64,000 bases of DNA from CAVWCQ01 sp963753545. Lineage in GTDB: Bacteria; Chloroflexota; Anaerolineae; Aggregatilineales; Aggregatilineaceae. Numbering within the stretch: the stretch's first letter is position 1; the number at the start of each line of letters is the position of its first letter. A model generated the notes under the pieces. It was given only the letters and a program-made list of their open reading frames with translations. It was not told where the DNA came from and did no database searches. A program made the translations under genes and the position numbers. The stretch lies in NCBI GenBank assembly GCA_963753545.1, contig CAVWCQ010000008.1, positions 1,364,001 to 1,428,000 of the forward strand, in the 5' to 3' direction. Shown here piece after piece: positions 51,855 to 61,728 of the stretch.

Positions 51855-51962
51855 GTAAATACGTCACCATAAGGCTGGTGAGCATAGCATAGGTTTTACT
51901 GCGACTAAATCGTCCACCCATACGTAAGCGTTACGCCTGATCGCGATACTCTAGGAGGTTTA

Positions 51963-52397
51963 ATGTCCAACGTTACTTTATATGACAGCGAGTACATCAC
52001 AATTCAATATCTGGCCGATAAAAAGGTCATTTACCATGTTGTCCACAAACCCATTGGTGGCCAGGATCTTCGAGATGCCTTGAACGCTGGAACGGCTGCT
52101 CTGGTGAAATATGGAGCCTGCAAGTGGCTTTCCGATGACCGCAAGAATGGGCCGCTTCCACCTGAAGATGTGGAATGGGGGGATAAGGATTGGAACCCGC
52201 GCACGATCAAGGCCGGGTGGAAGTATTGGGCACTGGTGGTTCCTCGCGAAGTTATTGCCGCTGGGGCGATGGCTCCTGTCATCCACCATCTTTATGAACT
52301 TGGCCTGTGCATGATGGTTTTCTCCAATCCGGAAGAAGCGATGGAGTGGTTGGACGAAAAAGAGGATTCTTTGGGCGGCATTTCTGCGGTTGCCTAA
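51963..52397 (+). CDS. STAS/SEC14-like protein (twin 1)
   Basis: A 144-residue protein: MSNVTLYDSEYITIQYLADK, then the recurring core ACKWLSDDRKNGPLPPEDVE, GWKYWALVVPREVIAAGAMA and LGLCMMVFSNPEEAMEWL. This alpha/beta pattern is annotated elsewhere as STAS/SEC14-like and usually has no known function. GGAGG lies 5 bases before the ATG. It is a close paralogue of the gene at 52563, with a truncated third start between them (52457). Confidence 0.65.
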   Translation: MSNVTLYDSEYITIQYLADKKVIYHVVHKPIGGQDLRDALNAGTAALVKYGACKWLSDDRKNGPLPPEDVEWGDKDWNPRTIKAGWKYWALVVPREVIAAGAMAPVIHHLYELGLCMMVFSNPEEAMEWLDEKEDSLGGISAVA

Positions 52398-52562
52398 AAA
52401 GTGGGTTTGCGGCTGACAGGTACGCCACCGGAGCGCACCTGTCCAAGGGGACTTTGATGCCGGGGATTATTGTATACGATGGCAGTGGTTTGATGAGAAA
52501 TAGGATATCGCTCGGTTGGTGTACCCCAGTTAGGGCGGGGACTTATCGGAAGGGGAAACTCA

Positions 52563-53003
52563 GTGTCGGACATCATTGTATTTGATAGTGAACAAATAAC
52601 CGTTGTATACGTACGGGAGACAAAGATTATTCACCACACAATTCATAAACCAGTGGGCGGACAGCCGCTTCGTGACGCTTTGATCGCCGGGTCCGAAGCT
52701 ATGCGCAAGTATGGGGCCTGCAAGTGGCTCTCCGATGACCGCAAGAATGGACCGCTTCCGCAAGAGGATCTGGTATGGTCAGCGACATTCTGGCAGCCCT
52801 ACACCATCAAGAACGGTTGGAAGTACTGGGCCCTGGTCGTTCCTACGGAGCTGGTCTCCGCTGGCACGCTGACGCCTGTTATAGAAAGTCTCTATGAACT
52901 TGGCCTGTGCATGATGGTTTTTTCGACACTAGAAGAAGCCCAGGAGTGGCTTAACGCCAAGCCAAACACCGCCATGCCGGAGGCTAACCAACGCGCATCC
53001 TAG
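52563..53003 (+). CDS. STAS/SEC14-like protein (twin 2)
   Basis: A 146-residue paralogue starting at GTG (MSDIIVFDSEQITVVYVRET) with GGAAGGGG 7 bases upstream. The core ACKWLSDDRKNGPLPQEDLV and GWKYWALVVPTELVSAGTLT are conserved; the tail is PNTAMPEANQRAS. A terminator follows at 53021. Between the twins (52457-52540) ATGCCGGGGATTATTGTATA reads MPGIIVYDGSG, the start of a third copy that is not continued. Confidence 0.65.
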   Translation: MSDIIVFDSEQITVVYVRETKIIHHTIHKPVGGQPLRDALIAGSEAMRKYGACKWLSDDRKNGPLPQEDLVWSATFWQPYTIKNGWKYWALVVPTELVSAGTLTPVIESLYELGLCMMVFSTLEEAQEWLNAKPNTAMPEANQRAS

Positions 53004-53020
53004 GCGTGGAGTGATTTTCA

Positions 53021-53060
53021 AACGCTCGCTGTGGTGAATCCGCCTTGCGAGCGTTTTTTT
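53021..53060 (+). terminator. Rho-independent terminator
   Basis: AACGCTCGC and GCGAGCGTT form a perfect 9-bp stem across a 17-base loop, with a run of seven T at the 3' side (TTTTTTT). Confidence 0.85.
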
Positions 53061-53187
53061 GCTCACCGCCGTCTCGCCTGCTTTGGGAAGATGGGCAGCG
53101 GAAAATGGCGCTTCCCCTTCGATTCCCATTTGATCCAGCGAAACCGATTATGATGAAATAAAACTGCGGCAAGAAAGGAGCGTGAGC

Positions 53188-54315
53188 ATGGTATTGCAGC
53201 TTCTCACTATCTTATTGTCGGTCCTGGTTCATGTACAGACCAATTCCTGTATTGATCCCTTTGCTCCTGAGGCATTTGTAGCAGCCGAGAGCGGGGCAGA
53301 AAATGAATTTTATGGCTGGGGTGTGACCTGGACTTCCGATCATTGTGTTTGGTATGCATCAGGGGATGGGCTAACCGTCGTTGATCTGAGTGTCCCTGGT
53401 CAGCGCCTGACGCTGGCAAGCACGAAGGGCATAAGCACCGGTGATTATGCCATTAATCCGCTCACTGGAAGTATCGCCTTCAGCCGACCAGACGAAAACT
53501 CGCTGTTTATCGCTAATCCAGATGGGTCGATTTCAACCATGCAGGCAGAGGGCGCAGCGATCACTGATCTTGACTTCTCACCCGATGGTTCATTGCTTGC
53601 TGTCGCTAGCTCGGATAAGGAGCCAGAATATGGCCTTTATTACGCTCCGCGCGTGGAAATATTCAATCTGGCAGACCAAACGGCGACAGCCTATTTCAAT
53701 CTCTTTTGGCCGACCAGGATATATAGCAGAAATGACTTTTAGTGCCGATAGCCATTATTTGTTAACCCACGAAGCCGCCGATGGGTACCCAGGAAGCGCA
53801 TTTGAATATTGGGATATCGCTGCTGCCTCGCAAGTCTGGCATGCTGCCAACTTTCTGCTTGACAAATACTGGACGCGGGAACTGAACATGCTGCCGTTTG
53901 CCTCCACCATGGATAACGGATACTCTGGCAGTCTGGGGGCTGTATGGATATATGAATGATTATAACTTTTATGGTGACGCAATTCTGGTTGCCGATATCG
54001 AACACCGAAAACCGATTGTCCAAATCATGGTCAACGTATCATCCCATCAGGACGCAAACGGCTATGATGCAAGAATCAAATTGGTACTGGCTTTTACCTC
54101 GGATAGACTCGCTTCTAGCATCGAGCAGCAGTGACGGAACGGTTATCTTCTGGAAGACCACTGACGGCAGCAAACAGGCCGAGTTTGAACCTCCCGTTGA
54201 GAACGTTTGGCAGATTTCGTTCAGCCCTGATGATCGTCTGCTAGCCATCGTTGGAAGCGGTGGAATCCTGATTTGGGATGTCACGCAGATGGAGGCAATA
54301 ATCACTCTCCGATAA
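53188..54315 (+). pseudogene. Secreted WD40-like propeller protein, three frameshifts
   Basis: Begins MVLQLLTILLSVLVHVQTNS, a signal peptide, with AAAGGAG 7 bases before the ATG. Propeller strands follow in three or four frames: DLDFSPDGSLLAVASSDKE, then after a shift near 53715 EMTFSADSHYLLTHEAADG. After shifts near 53920 and 54120 come WGLYGYMNDYNFYGDA and SLLASSSSDGTVIFWKTTDG and FSPDDRLLAIVGSGGILIWD. About 375 codons if repaired. Function likely binding at the cell surface; similar to the propeller half of the lipoprotein at 30 kb. Confidence 0.65.
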
Positions 54316-54317
54316 AT

Positions 54318-54975
54318 CTATCTGCCCTGCTCCGGGAAGATGGGCAGCGGATCGCCCAGAAAGGTGGGCTGGCGGTTGCGCAGCAGATCAAGCATAGCTC
54401 AGAGTCGTCGCCGGGAATTCGCGCAATTCGCCAAAAATCATGGGGTACGATCCGTATCCCTGCGGTCGCGCCACATCCGCCGCAACACCCACCGCATCCA
54501 CACCGAGTTGATTGCAGATCAACAGGGCGCGGCCCAGGTGATAGGCCTGCGTGACGAGAATCGCCTGATCGACCTGAAAGATATCGCGGGCACGGTAGCA
54601 GCTATCGTAGGTACGGAACCCGGCGTAATCCAGCACAATTGCCTCATCTGGCACGCCCAGCGACAGCGCGTACTGGCGCATCGCTTCCGGCTCATTTTCG
54701 ATATCGGTGCGGTGCGCCCCGGTCATCAACAGCACATGGACCTTCCCGGCGTGGTACAAATCCGCGCCGACGTGTACCCGATCCGCCAGCATCGAACTCA
54801 GACGCCCGTTCTCGTGGACCTGCGCCCCGAAGATGATCGCCACCGGGCGCGGCGGCACATCCTCCACTGTATAAATCTGATCCCGCGCCTGCCATACCGC
54901 ATAGACCCGCCCAATCAGTACGGCAACCACTCCCAGCAGAGCGCCGATCAGCATTGTCCGCCGCACTCGTTTCAT
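54318..54975 (-). pseudogene. SanA/DUF218-like membrane protein, one frameshift
   Basis: About 218 codons. One N-terminal helix (MLIGALLGVVAVLIGRVYAV) is followed by a DUF218 domain of the SanA (vancomycin-sensitivity) type: VAIIFGAQVHENGRLSSMLADR, VLLMTGAHRTDIENEPEAM, VLDYAGFRTYDSCYRARDIF and VTQAYHLGRALLIC. Near 54395 a one-base shift turns REFPATTL into the other frame, where LLRNRQPTFLGDPLPIFPEQ completes the usual C-terminus. GGAG lies 7 bases before the ATG. SanA-type proteins affect the barrier function of the envelope by an unknown reaction. Confidence 0.8.
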
Positions 54976-54994
54976 CCACTCACTCCAGAAAGCA

Positions 54995-55052
54995 AACGGG
55001 CGCAGCAGCTTAGCTTCGCACGCAGCACGCTGTACGCGAGCAGCGCCCTTAC
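54995..55052. repeat. Repeat family B
   Basis: GGGCGCAGCAGCTTAGCTTC, GCACGCAGCACGCTG and GAGCAGCGCCCTTACG between the SanA-like gene and the LLM gene; same building blocks as 25433-25492. Confidence 0.55.
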
Positions 55053-55064
55053 GATTCGGTAAGA

Positions 55065-55949
55065 TTACAGCCCCGCCACCGCCGGTATAATCTCCCGTCC
55101 GAAGATTTCCAGCGGCTTGATTTCCTCGATATTCGGCATATTAAAGATCGCCTGCTGGATGCCGATATCCGCCAGGGCGCGACACGTCTCGATCACCTGG
55201 GCGGGACTCATCTGATCCGGCGCAAGATGAGCTGTGTCCAGGGTCGTTTTTTCGATCTCCGCGTAGTTTCGCCCCACCGCCGCGCAGTGTTGCTTCAGCA
55301 CGTCCAGTTTACTTTGTACCGTATCCAGCCCCATATTCGCGAAGAAATTGCAGGCGTCGGCGTACTGAGCCACGAGGCGCAGCGTCTTTTTCTCGCCCAT
55401 GCCGCCGATGAGAATGGGCGGGTGCGGTCTCGAAAGCGGCTGCGGACTGTTCAGCGTCTCAGCAAGGTGATAATGCTTGCCCTCGTATGGCCCGTTGTTG
55501 CCCGACCACATCTGCCCGGCGATTTGCAGGGCTTCTTCCAGCCGTTCGAATCGCTCAGCGACAGGCGGGAAGGGGATGCCCAGGCCAGCCGCTTCGCGTT
55601 GATTCCATGCCGCGCCGATACCCAGGTAGGCGCGCCCGCCGGAGAGCACATCGAGCGTGGTCACGGTTTTGATCAGAATGCCGGGATAGCGATAGATCAC
55701 GCCTGAGACGAGCGTGCCCAGTTTGACCCTCTTGGTCAGTCCGGCGATATACGAGAGCGTGCTGTAGCCTTCGAGCATTTCGCTTTCCGCCGGGCCGAGC
55801 CAGCTCCCGATCTGGAAAAAGTGATCCATCACCCAAATGCTGTAAAAGCCCACGTCGTCAGCCGTGCGGACGATATCCGCCAGTTTGCTGCCGATCTGAG
55901 CCGGGCCGCCGGAATAAGTGAAGTTCGGAATCTGGAGACCAATTTTCAT
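55065..55949 (-). CDS. LLM-class F420-dependent oxidoreductase
   Basis: A 294-residue luciferase-like TIM-barrel enzyme. MKIGLQIPNFTYSGGPAQIG, IWVMDHFFQIG, LGTLVSGVIYRYPGILIK, YLGIGAAWNQREAAGLGIPF and PPILIGGMGEKKTLRLVAQY are the typical F420-binding and barrel motifs of this group in actinobacteria and Chloroflexota. AGGAG lies 8 bases before the ATG. The substrate is unknown; the enzyme uses reduced or oxidised F420 to transfer hydride. Confidence 0.88.
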   Translation of the reverse strand: MKIGLQIPNFTYSGGPAQIGSKLADIVRTADDVGFYSIWVMDHFFQIGSWLGPAESEMLEGYSTLSYIAGLTKRVKLGTLVSGVIYRYPGILIKTVTTLDVLSGGRAYLGIGAAWNQREAAGLGIPFPPVAERFERLEEALQIAGQMWSGNNGPYEGKHYHLAETLNSPQPLSRPHPPILIGGMGEKKTLRLVAQYADACNFFANMGLDTVQSKLDVLKQHCAAVGRNYAEIEKTTLDTAHLAPDQMSPAQVIETCRALADIGIQQAIFNMPNIEEIKPLEIFGREIIPAVAGL

Positions 55950-56019
55950 GCTGCACGCTCCTAGTGGATGAGGGGATGATCCAGACAGATTGTAGAGCAG
56001 CAGCGATGATCAGGAACAA

Positions 56020-57343
56020 TTATTCGTTTTCGGGCGCGCCGGGCATATCGGGCAGTTCCAGTTCCTCAGGAATACTGTTGCGCAGCGCCAGCGTAAAGGT
56101 GCTGCCTTCCCCGACCGAACTGGCAACGCTCAGATAACCGCCGTGCGCCTCGGCAACGGCCCGCGCCACAAACAGACCCTGGCCCAACCCGCGCGGATCG
56201 ATCAATTTGCCGGAGGAGGTGCGCGCCTCGCCCCGGTAGAAACGTTCGAAGACGTGGGGCAGATCGCGGGGGCTGATACCGACACCCTTATCGCTGACTT
56301 CGATCAGCAAATGGTCGTTGCGGAAGCGTCCCAGGCGGATCACGATTTCGCCGCCCGATTCGGTGTATTTGATGCTGTTGTCGATCAGGTGCCCGACCGC
56401 CCACTCAAGCGGCGATCATCACCCACATGTGCAGTTGATCGCGGTTGGCGACCATCACCGGCCAATCGCAAATCGGCTTTCTGAGCAGCCGCGCTTCGAA
56501 GCCCTGGATCACGGTGAAGATTAGATTTCCTCGAGCGCTCACTTCCTGCTGGCGCACGGCGAAACTGCCCGCGCCGATCTCGGAGATGTCGAGCAGTTCC
56601 ACGATCATGCGATCCAGCACAGCCACATTGCGGCTGATCGCTTCCAGAAATTTGCGATTCGGCGGGCGATCTTCCGGCATGAGCGAGCATGACTTCGCTC
56701 ATACCCTTGATACGTCGTCAGCGGCGTGCGCAGTTCGTGGCTCATCTGCGTCACGAACTGATCTTTCAGACGATCCGCCAGCGCGTCACGAGTGACATCG
56801 CGCAGCATCAGCACCGTGCCCAGACGGTTCCCGGTCGGGTCGGCTACAATCGCCAACTGCGCGCCGATCACGCGGTCATTCACTTCGACGCGCCGCGCCT
56901 CGTCCCAGCGTGATTTCGCCGTCGAGCGCCTTCTGAGTAGCGCGCGGCAGCGAACATCTTGCCCAGATCGCTGTCCCAGAAGAGCCGCACCGATCCGAGC
57001 AGATCGCGCGCGGCCTGGTTCATCAGCACGATGCTGCCCATCGGGGTCCTGCATGATCGACGCCCTCGCTGATCACAGCCAGCACGCCAGTCAGCCGGGC
57101 GATATCAACGGCCTGCGTTCCTGCCAGCGTTTTCAGCCGATCCACTTGCAGGCGGGTCTGGGCAAAAGCCGCTTCACGCGTCGCGGTTTTTGCGGCGCAG
57201 ACCGCCATACAGCCGCCCAAACAGCCGCCCCGTATTGGATCCCAACTCGTCCACGGATTGCAGCATATTGGTGACGGGCCGGTTGGGCTCGGGAGTAGGC
57301 GATGACAAGGTACCCGTTAGCTAATTGACTCGGTGTCGGTCAT
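56020..57343 (-). pseudogene. PAS-containing sensor histidine kinase, many frameshifts
   Basis: In order, across several frames: MTDTESIS with a short Pro-rich leader, a coiled coil (REAAFAQTRLQVDRLKTLAG), a PAS domain (IARLTGVLAVISEG ... LGTVLMLRDVTRD), the H-box FVTQMSHELRTPLTTYQGY, and a HATPase end with GVGISPRDLPHVFERFYRGE and LGQGLFVARAVAEAHGGYL. Breaks lie near 57325, 57185, 57050, 56930, 56690, 56520 and 56400. No membrane helix is seen, so it may be cytoplasmic. It is encoded directly downstream of a broken receiver gene, presumably its partner. Confidence 0.75.
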
Positions 57344-57361
57344 GGCTTCACCGGTCAACGG

Positions 57362-57807
57362 CTAGCCGACTCGTTGGTTTATCGATCTTGAACCATCAGC
57401 ATTCTGCGCTTTTTTCGTATAAATGTCGTCCAAAATTTTCTTCAGTTCAAAAAAATCGGGCAGAGGTTTATTGATAATCCGATCAACGCCGCAGGAATTT
57501 AACATGTCTTGTTTTTCACTGTCCGACAAACTGAAAGCCGTCATCAGAACAATGGGAGTGGGCGCAGCCGCTCTAATGAGCGCATCCGCTGGGCAATTTC
57601 GTTGCCCTTGTGGCCCGGCATCCGAATATCCATCAGGGCAAATTCGGGCAGTTCGCCCGCGAATGTTCCCGCTTCAATCGAGTCCAACCAGTTCCACGCT
57701 TCGTTCCCATCGCGAAACTCCAACGGTACATGGCCCCACACCTGGAACATCACTTTAACAATATTCCGAATGTCTTCTTCATCTTCTACGACGAGCCAGG
57801 TTTTCAC
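57362..57807 (-). pseudogene. Single-domain response regulator, one frameshift
   Basis: Receiver domain of about 148 codons. MKTWLVVEDEEDIRNIVKVM with the acidic pair, phospho-acceptor Asp in FALMDIRMPG, then a one-base shift near 57550, then VLMTAFSLSDSEKQDMLNS and the Lys in IINKPLPDFFELKK. It has no output domain. 19 bases separate it from the kinase gene. Its start aligns with the divergent receiver at 58000 (MxTWxVVEDE), so the two are paralogues. Confidence 0.8.
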
Positions 57808-57999
57808 TCATATCCTCCAAGGTTTTACACCCGTTATAGGACAGTGTTTGGTTCTATAGTACCGTGATTTGCCAAGGAATGATAGTATACTGGGGTGTTA
57901 TGGGGGCTGAATTGGTTAAAGGATATTTGATTCCCCATCGGCCTATATTGTAGGATTTGAGAAGCAAATGGGGATGCGGATCAGCAAGGAGAAGTGCCA

Positions 58000-58566
58000 T
58001 TGCCTACATGGATGGTTGTAGAAGACGAGCCTGATATTTATGATGTTTTGCTGGCGATGTTCGAGATCTGGGGCATCGAAGGCGTGGCTTTTGTCGACGG
58101 TGCGGAAGCAGTATCCTGGATCGAAGATGTCGACCAGGGGCGCGTGCGAGGCGAACTGCCCGAGCTGGCGATTTTGGACATCCGGCTGCCCGAAGTGAGC
58201 GGCCCCGAAGTCGGAGCGCGCCTGCGCCGCAGCCCGATATTAGGTGATATTGCCATTGTGCTGATCACGGCCTACCGCCTGTCGCCTGCCGAGGAAGCAG
58301 CGGTAATCGCCCAGGCACAGGCTGATCTGCTGATGTACAAGCCGCTCCCGGTGATGGCCGAACTGCGGACAGCAATGGATGATGTGATTGCCAAGCACAA
58401 CAAGAATGGGGCCAGTCCTGTAGCGGAATCTCCGGCGACGGTTTCGGAAACGATGCCCTCCGCCGAGGTCAAGCCAGAACGTCCAGTCCAGGAACGGCCA
58501 ACCCCGAACAACTCGAAATCATCTGGTGATGGCGGCTCAGAGCCTAATAAAGTGCCGCCGATTTAG
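58000..58566 (+). CDS. Response-regulator receiver with disordered tail
   Basis: About 188 residues. TTG 58000 is chosen as start because MPTWMVVEDEPDI then matches the paralogue MKTWLVVEDEEDI and AAGGAG lies 8 bases upstream. The receiver has acceptor Asp in LAILDIRLPEVSG, Thr/Ala in VLITAYRLS and Lys in LLMYKPLPVM. Residues 130-188 are a low-complexity Ser/Pro/Glu tail (SPATVSETMPSAEVKPERP). No DNA-binding domain. It is followed by a two-helix NERD protein gene, a layout echoing the receiver locus at 11.8 kb. Confidence 0.82.
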   Translation: MPTWMVVEDEPDIYDVLLAMFEIWGIEGVAFVDGAEAVSWIEDVDQGRVRGELPELAILDIRLPEVSGPEVGARLRRSPILGDIAIVLITAYRLSPAEEAAVIAQAQADLLMYKPLPVMAELRTAMDDVIAKHNKNGASPVAESPATVSETMPSAEVKPERPVQERPTPNNSKSSGDGGSEPNKVPPI

Positions 58567-58642
58567 ACCTGTTGGTTGAGTAGCGCGCATAGTGCAGCCC
58601 TGGCGACGCGCGCGCCAGGATGGTGGATGGGACGAGTAGACG

Positions 58643-59365
58643 ATGCAGAACATCAATCCTTCCCGCAACATTGCCCGCCGAGGCAGATATTACCTGTTCC
58701 TGGGAGCAGTCACTTTTTTTAGCGGGGCAATAGCCGTGACGTTGGGCGTGTTGTTCATCTTTTTCCCCCTGTGGGAATCGGCTGTATTCGACCTGTTTCG
58801 CATCTTCCTGATCATCATCGGGATCATTTTCGTCGGCATCGGCATATTCGGGATTGTCCGAGCGCTGACTCTGCAAAAAGACAATCCGCTGGCTTTTGCC
58901 GTGGGCGAGGCGCTGACCCAGTTTCTCGATAACCGCTATACCTATCTGCGCAATGTCAGCAAGCGCGGCGTTGGTTATATTGACGCCGTGCTGGTGGGAC
59001 CGCCCGGCGCGCTCGTTTTCCGCATTGTGGATTATCCCGGCAACTGGAAGAATGAACGGGCCGACTGGATCAACCAGACCAAAGGCGGCAACCTGAAACC
59101 GGCGCGCACCAATCCGACTCGTGAAGCCGTGAAAGACGTGTATGCCCTGCGCAAATTTCTCAAAAAAAACGGGCTGGATAAAGTCCCGGTCTACGCGATG
59201 GTTGTCTTCACCTCTCCGAATGTCGGTTTGTCGGCGTCGGGGCCAGTGGTGCCCATCGCTGAAGTGCCCACCATGTTCCAGGTCATGCGGCGCGAATATC
59301 TGTCCGACGAGCAAATCACCCCGCCGATGGTACGCAACGCGGTTGATGCCATTATCGACGGGTAG
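58643..59365 (+). CDS. Two-helix membrane protein with NERD-like domain
   Basis: A 240-residue protein. Two helices lie near residues 20-42 and 52-75 (YLFLGAVTFFSGAIAVTLGV, IFLIIIGIIFVGIGIFGIV). The cytoplasmic domain resembles NERD (nuclease-related): NVSKRGVGYIDAVLVGPPGA and LVFRIVDYPGNWKN, then KVPVYAMVVFTSPNVGLSAS. NERD folds relate to restriction-type nucleases, but the full catalytic triad is not evident. It is co-directional with the receiver gene upstream and the single-helix protein gene 8 bases downstream. Confidence 0.7.
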   Translation: MQNINPSRNIARRGRYYLFLGAVTFFSGAIAVTLGVLFIFFPLWESAVFDLFRIFLIIIGIIFVGIGIFGIVRALTLQKDNPLAFAVGEALTQFLDNRYTYLRNVSKRGVGYIDAVLVGPPGALVFRIVDYPGNWKNERADWINQTKGGNLKPARTNPTREAVKDVYALRKFLKKNGLDKVPVYAMVVFTSPNVGLSASGPVVPIAEVPTMFQVMRREYLSDEQITPPMVRNAVDAIIDG

Positions 59366-59373
59366 ATCGCGCC

Positions 59374-60267
59374 ATGAGCCAGGACGACTACACGGGATTT
59401 GACAACTGGGAAGAGGAAAGCGGCACCGATCACAATCAGGAGGCCGCTTCTGATTTTTATCCCAACCCTGAGCCTGATATCGAAGATGTAGACATCGACA
59501 TGCCGACTCCCCAGCACGTCGATGTCCCTCAAGTCCCGCCCAAACCCAAGGCTCTGCCGGAGATATCAGACGAAGACACGGAACCGCGCCGCAAACTCGC
59601 ATCGAGGCCCGACGCGGTGGAAAAGACAGGCCGCCCGGAGCGAACTGGCCCTCAACCGAAGGCTCCAAAGGGGACACCGCCGCCCCGCCCAGCAAAAAAG
59701 GAACGTCCAGAACGCGCTGCTCTCTCCTTGCGCGGGCGAATGGTGCGGCTGATCAATCGTTCGATCCTGATCACGCTGGTCGTGCTGAGTCTGGCTGTCG
59801 TCGCCGCAGCCGCCTACCGCTTTTTATGGGATAAAAACGAGGGCGATTCGAACAATACGGAGCAGCAGGCCGCCCTAGCAACGTCAACCCCGACTATTCT
59901 GCCTCAGGGCGACTGGCCGCTCGATGTGCCTGCCATCGAAAACACCACGCCCGCCATGATCAAAAATACGCTCGTCGCGCCCAACGAAAAACAGGGCTAC
60001 CTGTTCCAGGGTGAAGCCGGGCAGACCTGGACGATCACCGTGGAGAGCATCGCCGACGACAGCGGCCTGTATACCCTCGATCCTAAAATGACCCTCTACG
60101 ATCCCGCCGGACAGGAACTCGGGTCAGCGGATGATATCTCCACAGATAACTTCGACGCCGAACTTCAGATCGTGCTGCCCGCCACAGGGTCTTATCGGCT
60201 GCTGGTCGAATCGTCAGCGGATGGGACGACGACCGGGCGGTATTTACTCAGTTTGTGGGTGAGTTAA
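59374..60267 (+). CDS. Membrane-anchored protein with PPC-like outer domain
   Basis: A 297-residue protein. Residues 1-130 are an acidic, Pro-rich cytoplasmic tail (VDVPQVPPKPKALPEISDED). One helix follows (SILITLVVLSLAVVAAAAYR), then an outer domain of about 130 residues with the pre-peptidase C-terminal-like pattern GYLFQGEAGQTWTITVESIA, DPKMTLYDPAGQELG and LPATGSYRLLVESSADGTTT. Same PPC-type fold as in the secreted proteins at 13.5-17.1 kb. Likely a receptor-like or adhesion protein; partner unknown. The coding start lies 8 bases after the NERD gene. Confidence 0.7.
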   Translation: MSQDDYTGFDNWEEESGTDHNQEAASDFYPNPEPDIEDVDIDMPTPQHVDVPQVPPKPKALPEISDEDTEPRRKLASRPDAVEKTGRPERTGPQPKAPKGTPPPRPAKKERPERAALSLRGRMVRLINRSILITLVVLSLAVVAAAAYRFLWDKNEGDSNNTEQQAALATSTPTILPQGDWPLDVPAIENTTPAMIKNTLVAPNEKQGYLFQGEAGQTWTITVESIADDSGLYTLDPKMTLYDPAGQELGSADDISTDNFDAELQIVLPATGSYRLLVESSADGTTTGRYLLSLWVS

Positions 60268-60282
60268 AAACAGGATTGATAT

Positions 60283-61686
60283 ATGCTAAAAAAAATAGTA
60301 TTTCTGGTGAGCGTCACGCTTCTATTTTTAGCTTCAGGCGGAACGGCTTCTTCTCGGCAAACAGACCCATACTGGTATTTTGCCTTTAATGACGTGGAAT
60401 TTATCTCTTTTGCCAGCGATGGCACATCCGGTGCTGTTTTACCAAAAAACCTCAATGCTCCCAATACCGAAGAGTCCTACATACAGGAGTGTTATCAAGT
60501 AGGGCCGCAAACAGCGCTCATCACCAGTGACCGCGCATGGTATCTGTTAACGCCAACCTCTTCTATCCCACTGCCTATATCCACTGATATCACCTCTCAG
60601 CCAATGTACCTTGCCCCCGGTTACGGACCCTACAGTGTTTTCCTATGGGATGTTACCAGGGCTTTCCTTCTTTTTAATGCGGAGACGGGCGCTGTGGAGC
60701 AGCTTACGGGTGAGTCTAGTGATCAGTATCGATTCTCGGAGGATGGACGCTACTTTTATTACTCCAGTCTGCTTGATGGTACATGGGCACTGCGAGAACG
60801 TGAACTGGCTACGGGAACTGAACGCGTTATTTTTAGCTGGCAGAGCGGCGATATCACGCCCGATAATTCCGGCAAGTATTGGCTCTATCACGTCTACCAA
60901 GCCAGAGAAGGGATCGACGTTTTTACCGTTGTGTCGATCAATGGCGAGCAGTGGGAAGTGGGTCAATTTGCGCAGCAAGAGCGCCTGACAGTCAAAATAC
61001 TCGATAACGCTCTGGTGACATACCATCCGCGTGGCTGTCAGCCCAATTGCGAATTCAATATTCAGACTCTGCCTGATGGCCCGCAGCAAACATTTGTCGT
61101 ATCGAATGTCAACGATACCAGCGTCATTCCAGAACTGTACAGCTTCATGGATGGGTCAGAGTTATTACTGTCCATCGGTGATACCGTTTGGCTTGTGCCG
61201 CCAACCGGAGAGCCAACCCAGATCGGTTTTACTTTCGAAAATATGGGAGTATCGGCGCTGTGGACCGATGATGATCGGCTGGTAATCACGGATGCTCATC
61301 TAGCGCAGGGAGAAACGGGCGTTTACACCATCTGGGATCGCCAGACAAACGATTATGTGTGGCGGGGTAGCTACGATACAAGTCTGTGGTGGGGTTGGTG
61401 GGATTTTTACCCCTATAGTTGGCTGCTGTTTGAAGATATGTCCGTCAATCAGGCGATTTTGTATCTATACCAGACCGGGAAACTGGTTCGATTGCCATCG
61501 ACCCCTAACAGCCGTTATTTTGGCGTAACTCAACTGGATGGGAAAACGCTTTATGGGCAGTTCTGGGAATACGGAGATATGGACGCGGGAATCTATCTCT
61601 ACGATCCCGCCTCGGAAGCGTACCAGTTGCTCACTCGAGGCGAGGAATTGAGGCTGTGCCCCGTCATCTATCAGCCTACGGAGTAG
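60283..61686 (+). CDS. Secreted beta-propeller-like protein
   Basis: A 467-residue protein with signal peptide MLKKIVFLVSVTLLFLASGG. The mature part is strand-rich with Tyr/Trp-containing repeats (YRFSEDGRYFYYSSLLDGTW, SGKYWLYHVYQAREG, YLYQTGKLVRLPSTPNSRYF), weaker than in true WD40 but of propeller type. Two cysteine pairs (CQPNC near residue 252, others near 69 and 461) may form disulfides. It starts 15 bases after the previous gene. Function unknown. Confidence 0.65.
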   Translation: MLKKIVFLVSVTLLFLASGGTASSRQTDPYWYFAFNDVEFISFASDGTSGAVLPKNLNAPNTEESYIQECYQVGPQTALITSDRAWYLLTPTSSIPLPISTDITSQPMYLAPGYGPYSVFLWDVTRAFLLFNAETGAVEQLTGESSDQYRFSEDGRYFYYSSLLDGTWALRERELATGTERVIFSWQSGDITPDNSGKYWLYHVYQAREGIDVFTVVSINGEQWEVGQFAQQERLTVKILDNALVTYHPRGCQPNCEFNIQTLPDGPQQTFVVSNVNDTSVIPELYSFMDGSELLLSIGDTVWLVPPTGEPTQIGFTFENMGVSALWTDDDRLVITDAHLAQGETGVYTIWDRQTNDYVWRGSYDTSLWWGWWDFYPYSWLLFEDMSVNQAILYLYQTGKLVRLPSTPNSRYFGVTQLDGKTLYGQFWEYGDMDAGIYLYDPASEAYQLLTRGEELRLCPVIYQPTE

Positions 61687-61728
61687 TCAAGTCGATCAGA
61701 GGTTAGAATCCGGGCTGATCTTAATCGG

